Shown one piece after another: positions 12,239 to 13,005 of a DNA stretch of 13,005 nucleotides. The DNA lies in the NCBI GenBank assembly GCA_023429345.1, contig JAEYVB010000094.1:1-13005 (forward strand), written 5' to 3'. Source of the DNA: Planctomycetota bacterium. GTDB lineage: Bacteria; Planctomycetota; Phycisphaerae; Phycisphaerales; UBA1924. The notes beneath the pieces were generated by a model, which made no database searches, was not told the DNA's origin, and worked only from the letters and a program-made list of their open reading frames with translations. Within the stretch, counting starts at the first letter, position 1. Every line of letters starts with the position of its first letter. The position numbers and the translations under genes were made by a program.

Positions 12239-13005
12239 ACCGCGTCCCCGCACCCCCGGCGCGGTCACGCAGGAGGGACTCGAAGTCGCTCAGGAACTGC
12301 TCCGCCACAGCGCTGTAGCTGAACCGCTGGGCCGTCCGCGCGGCCGCCTCGCCCATCCGCGCTGCGCCCGCGGGGTCCGAGATCAGGCGATCCAGCGAGT
12401 CGCTCAGCCGCGTCACGGCATCGGGCGCGCGATGATCGAAAATGAGCCCGTTCACCCCCGGCTCAAGGAAGTCTCGGAAGCACGTGAGGTCGGAGACCAC
12501 CGGCGCCAGCCCCGTCCCCATCGCCTCCAGCGGCGCCACGCCGAACGTCTCGCCCCGCTCCGCGAGCGATGGATAGCAGAAGTAGTCGGCCTCGCGCAGC
12601 ACATCCGCCAGCGCCGTGCGCCCGTACACCGGGGGATCGATGCGGATCTCGTGATCCCCCGCGACCGAGTGCAGCCGCCGGATGTAATCGTCCCCCCCGC
12701 CCCCCGCGCTCACCGCCGACGGACCGACGAACCGCAGCCCCAGGCCGGGATGCCGCGGGAGCAGCGACCGCCACGCCTCGATGAGCAGGTGCAGCCCCTT
12801 CTCCGGGTGCACGCGCCCGGTGAAGAGCATCGTCCCCGGGGTCCGCGCTACCCGGCCGCTCGCAGGGGGGACAAATATGTCGGTATCGATCGGGTTGGGG
12901 ATGACGCGCACACGCGGGACCGCCGAGGGGTTCTCCCGCGCGATCGCCTCCTCGACCGCCCGCGAGACCACCGCCAGCCGCGGAGCCCGGCGGTACAGCC
13001 TCACC
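12237..13005 (-). CDS. family 4 glycosyltransferase, C-terminal part (cut by window edge)
   Basis: The C-terminal 255 or so residues of a GT-B-fold family 4 glycosyltransferase; the N-terminal acceptor domain (usually another 100-170 residues) lies beyond the right edge. Visible are VVSRAVEEAI and VIPNPIDTDIF at the interdomain boundary, then LFTGRVHPEKGLHLLIEAW, which opens the donor domain. The donor site is YPSLAERGETFGVAPLEAMGTGLAPVVSD, including the EX7E-type glutamates that bind the nucleotide sugar. The GTG at 13004 is not a credible start because the frame is clearly internal. Donor sugar and acceptor cannot be named. BshA also belongs to this family, which matters given the BshC-like gene downstream, but nothing seen is specific to BshA. 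Confidence 0.92.
   Translation of the reverse strand, partial: VRLYRRAPRLAVVSRAVEEAIARENPSAVPRVRVIPNPIDTDIFVPPASGRVARTPGTMLFTGRVHPEKGLHLLIEAWRSLLPRHPGLGLRFVGPSAVSAGGGGDDYIRRLHSVAGDHEIRIDPPVYGRTALADVLREADYFCYPSLAERGETFGVAPLEAMGTGLAPVVSDLTCFRDFLEPGVNGLIFDHRAPDAVTRLSDSLDRLISDPAGAARMGEAAARTAQRFSYSAVAEQFLSDFESLLRDRAGGAGTR

Overview
The window is a very GC-rich (roughly two-thirds G+C or more), densely coded bacterial chromosome segment. Strong third-position G/C bias opens many long antisense frames that are not genes. Gene content suggests a Gram-negative, probably a planctomycete of the Phycisphaerae type. The clues are a bacterial GH3 enzyme, a LolDE-type exporter with a large periplasmic domain, a 6-pyruvoyl-tetrahydropterin-synthase-family protein lacking the catalytic cysteine, and a distant BshC-like protein. 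The taxonomic call is inference; no rRNA or other marker gene is present.

Left block (125-5186, all minus strand, read right to left): a LolC/E-FtsX type permease, its LolD/MacB-type ATPase, an alpha/beta hydrolase and a GH3 acyl-acid-amido synthetase-like enzyme. Gaps are 26 nt, an overlap of about 23 nt, and 7 nt, so the four look co-transcribed, with a possible extra promoter before the hydrolase. Two small hairpins lie beyond the GH3 stop.

Centre (5271-8131, plus strand): divergent from the permease lies a two-gene unit, a QueD/PTPS-family protein overlapping by ATGA a full-length polyphosphate kinase (Ppk1). It is followed by a gene-poor convergent gap of about 500 nt (8132-8630). This gap holds an unusual array of about eleven 21-bp tandem units with self-complementary TGCATGCA or TGCGCGCGCA cores. 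It is the most unusual structure in the window.

Right block (8631-13005, all minus strand, read right to left): a family-4 glycosyltransferase cut by the window edge, a small two-CxxC zinc-ribbon protein, a family-2 (DPM-synthase-like) glycosyltransferase, a distant BshC-like protein coupled by a GTGA overlap, a single-pass membrane protein of unknown function coupled by an ATGA overlap, and a short DUF421/YetF-type membrane protein. Tight packing suggests an operon, with a possible internal promoter between the first two genes.

No tRNA, rRNA, transposase, integrase, phage gene or CRISPR array was seen.
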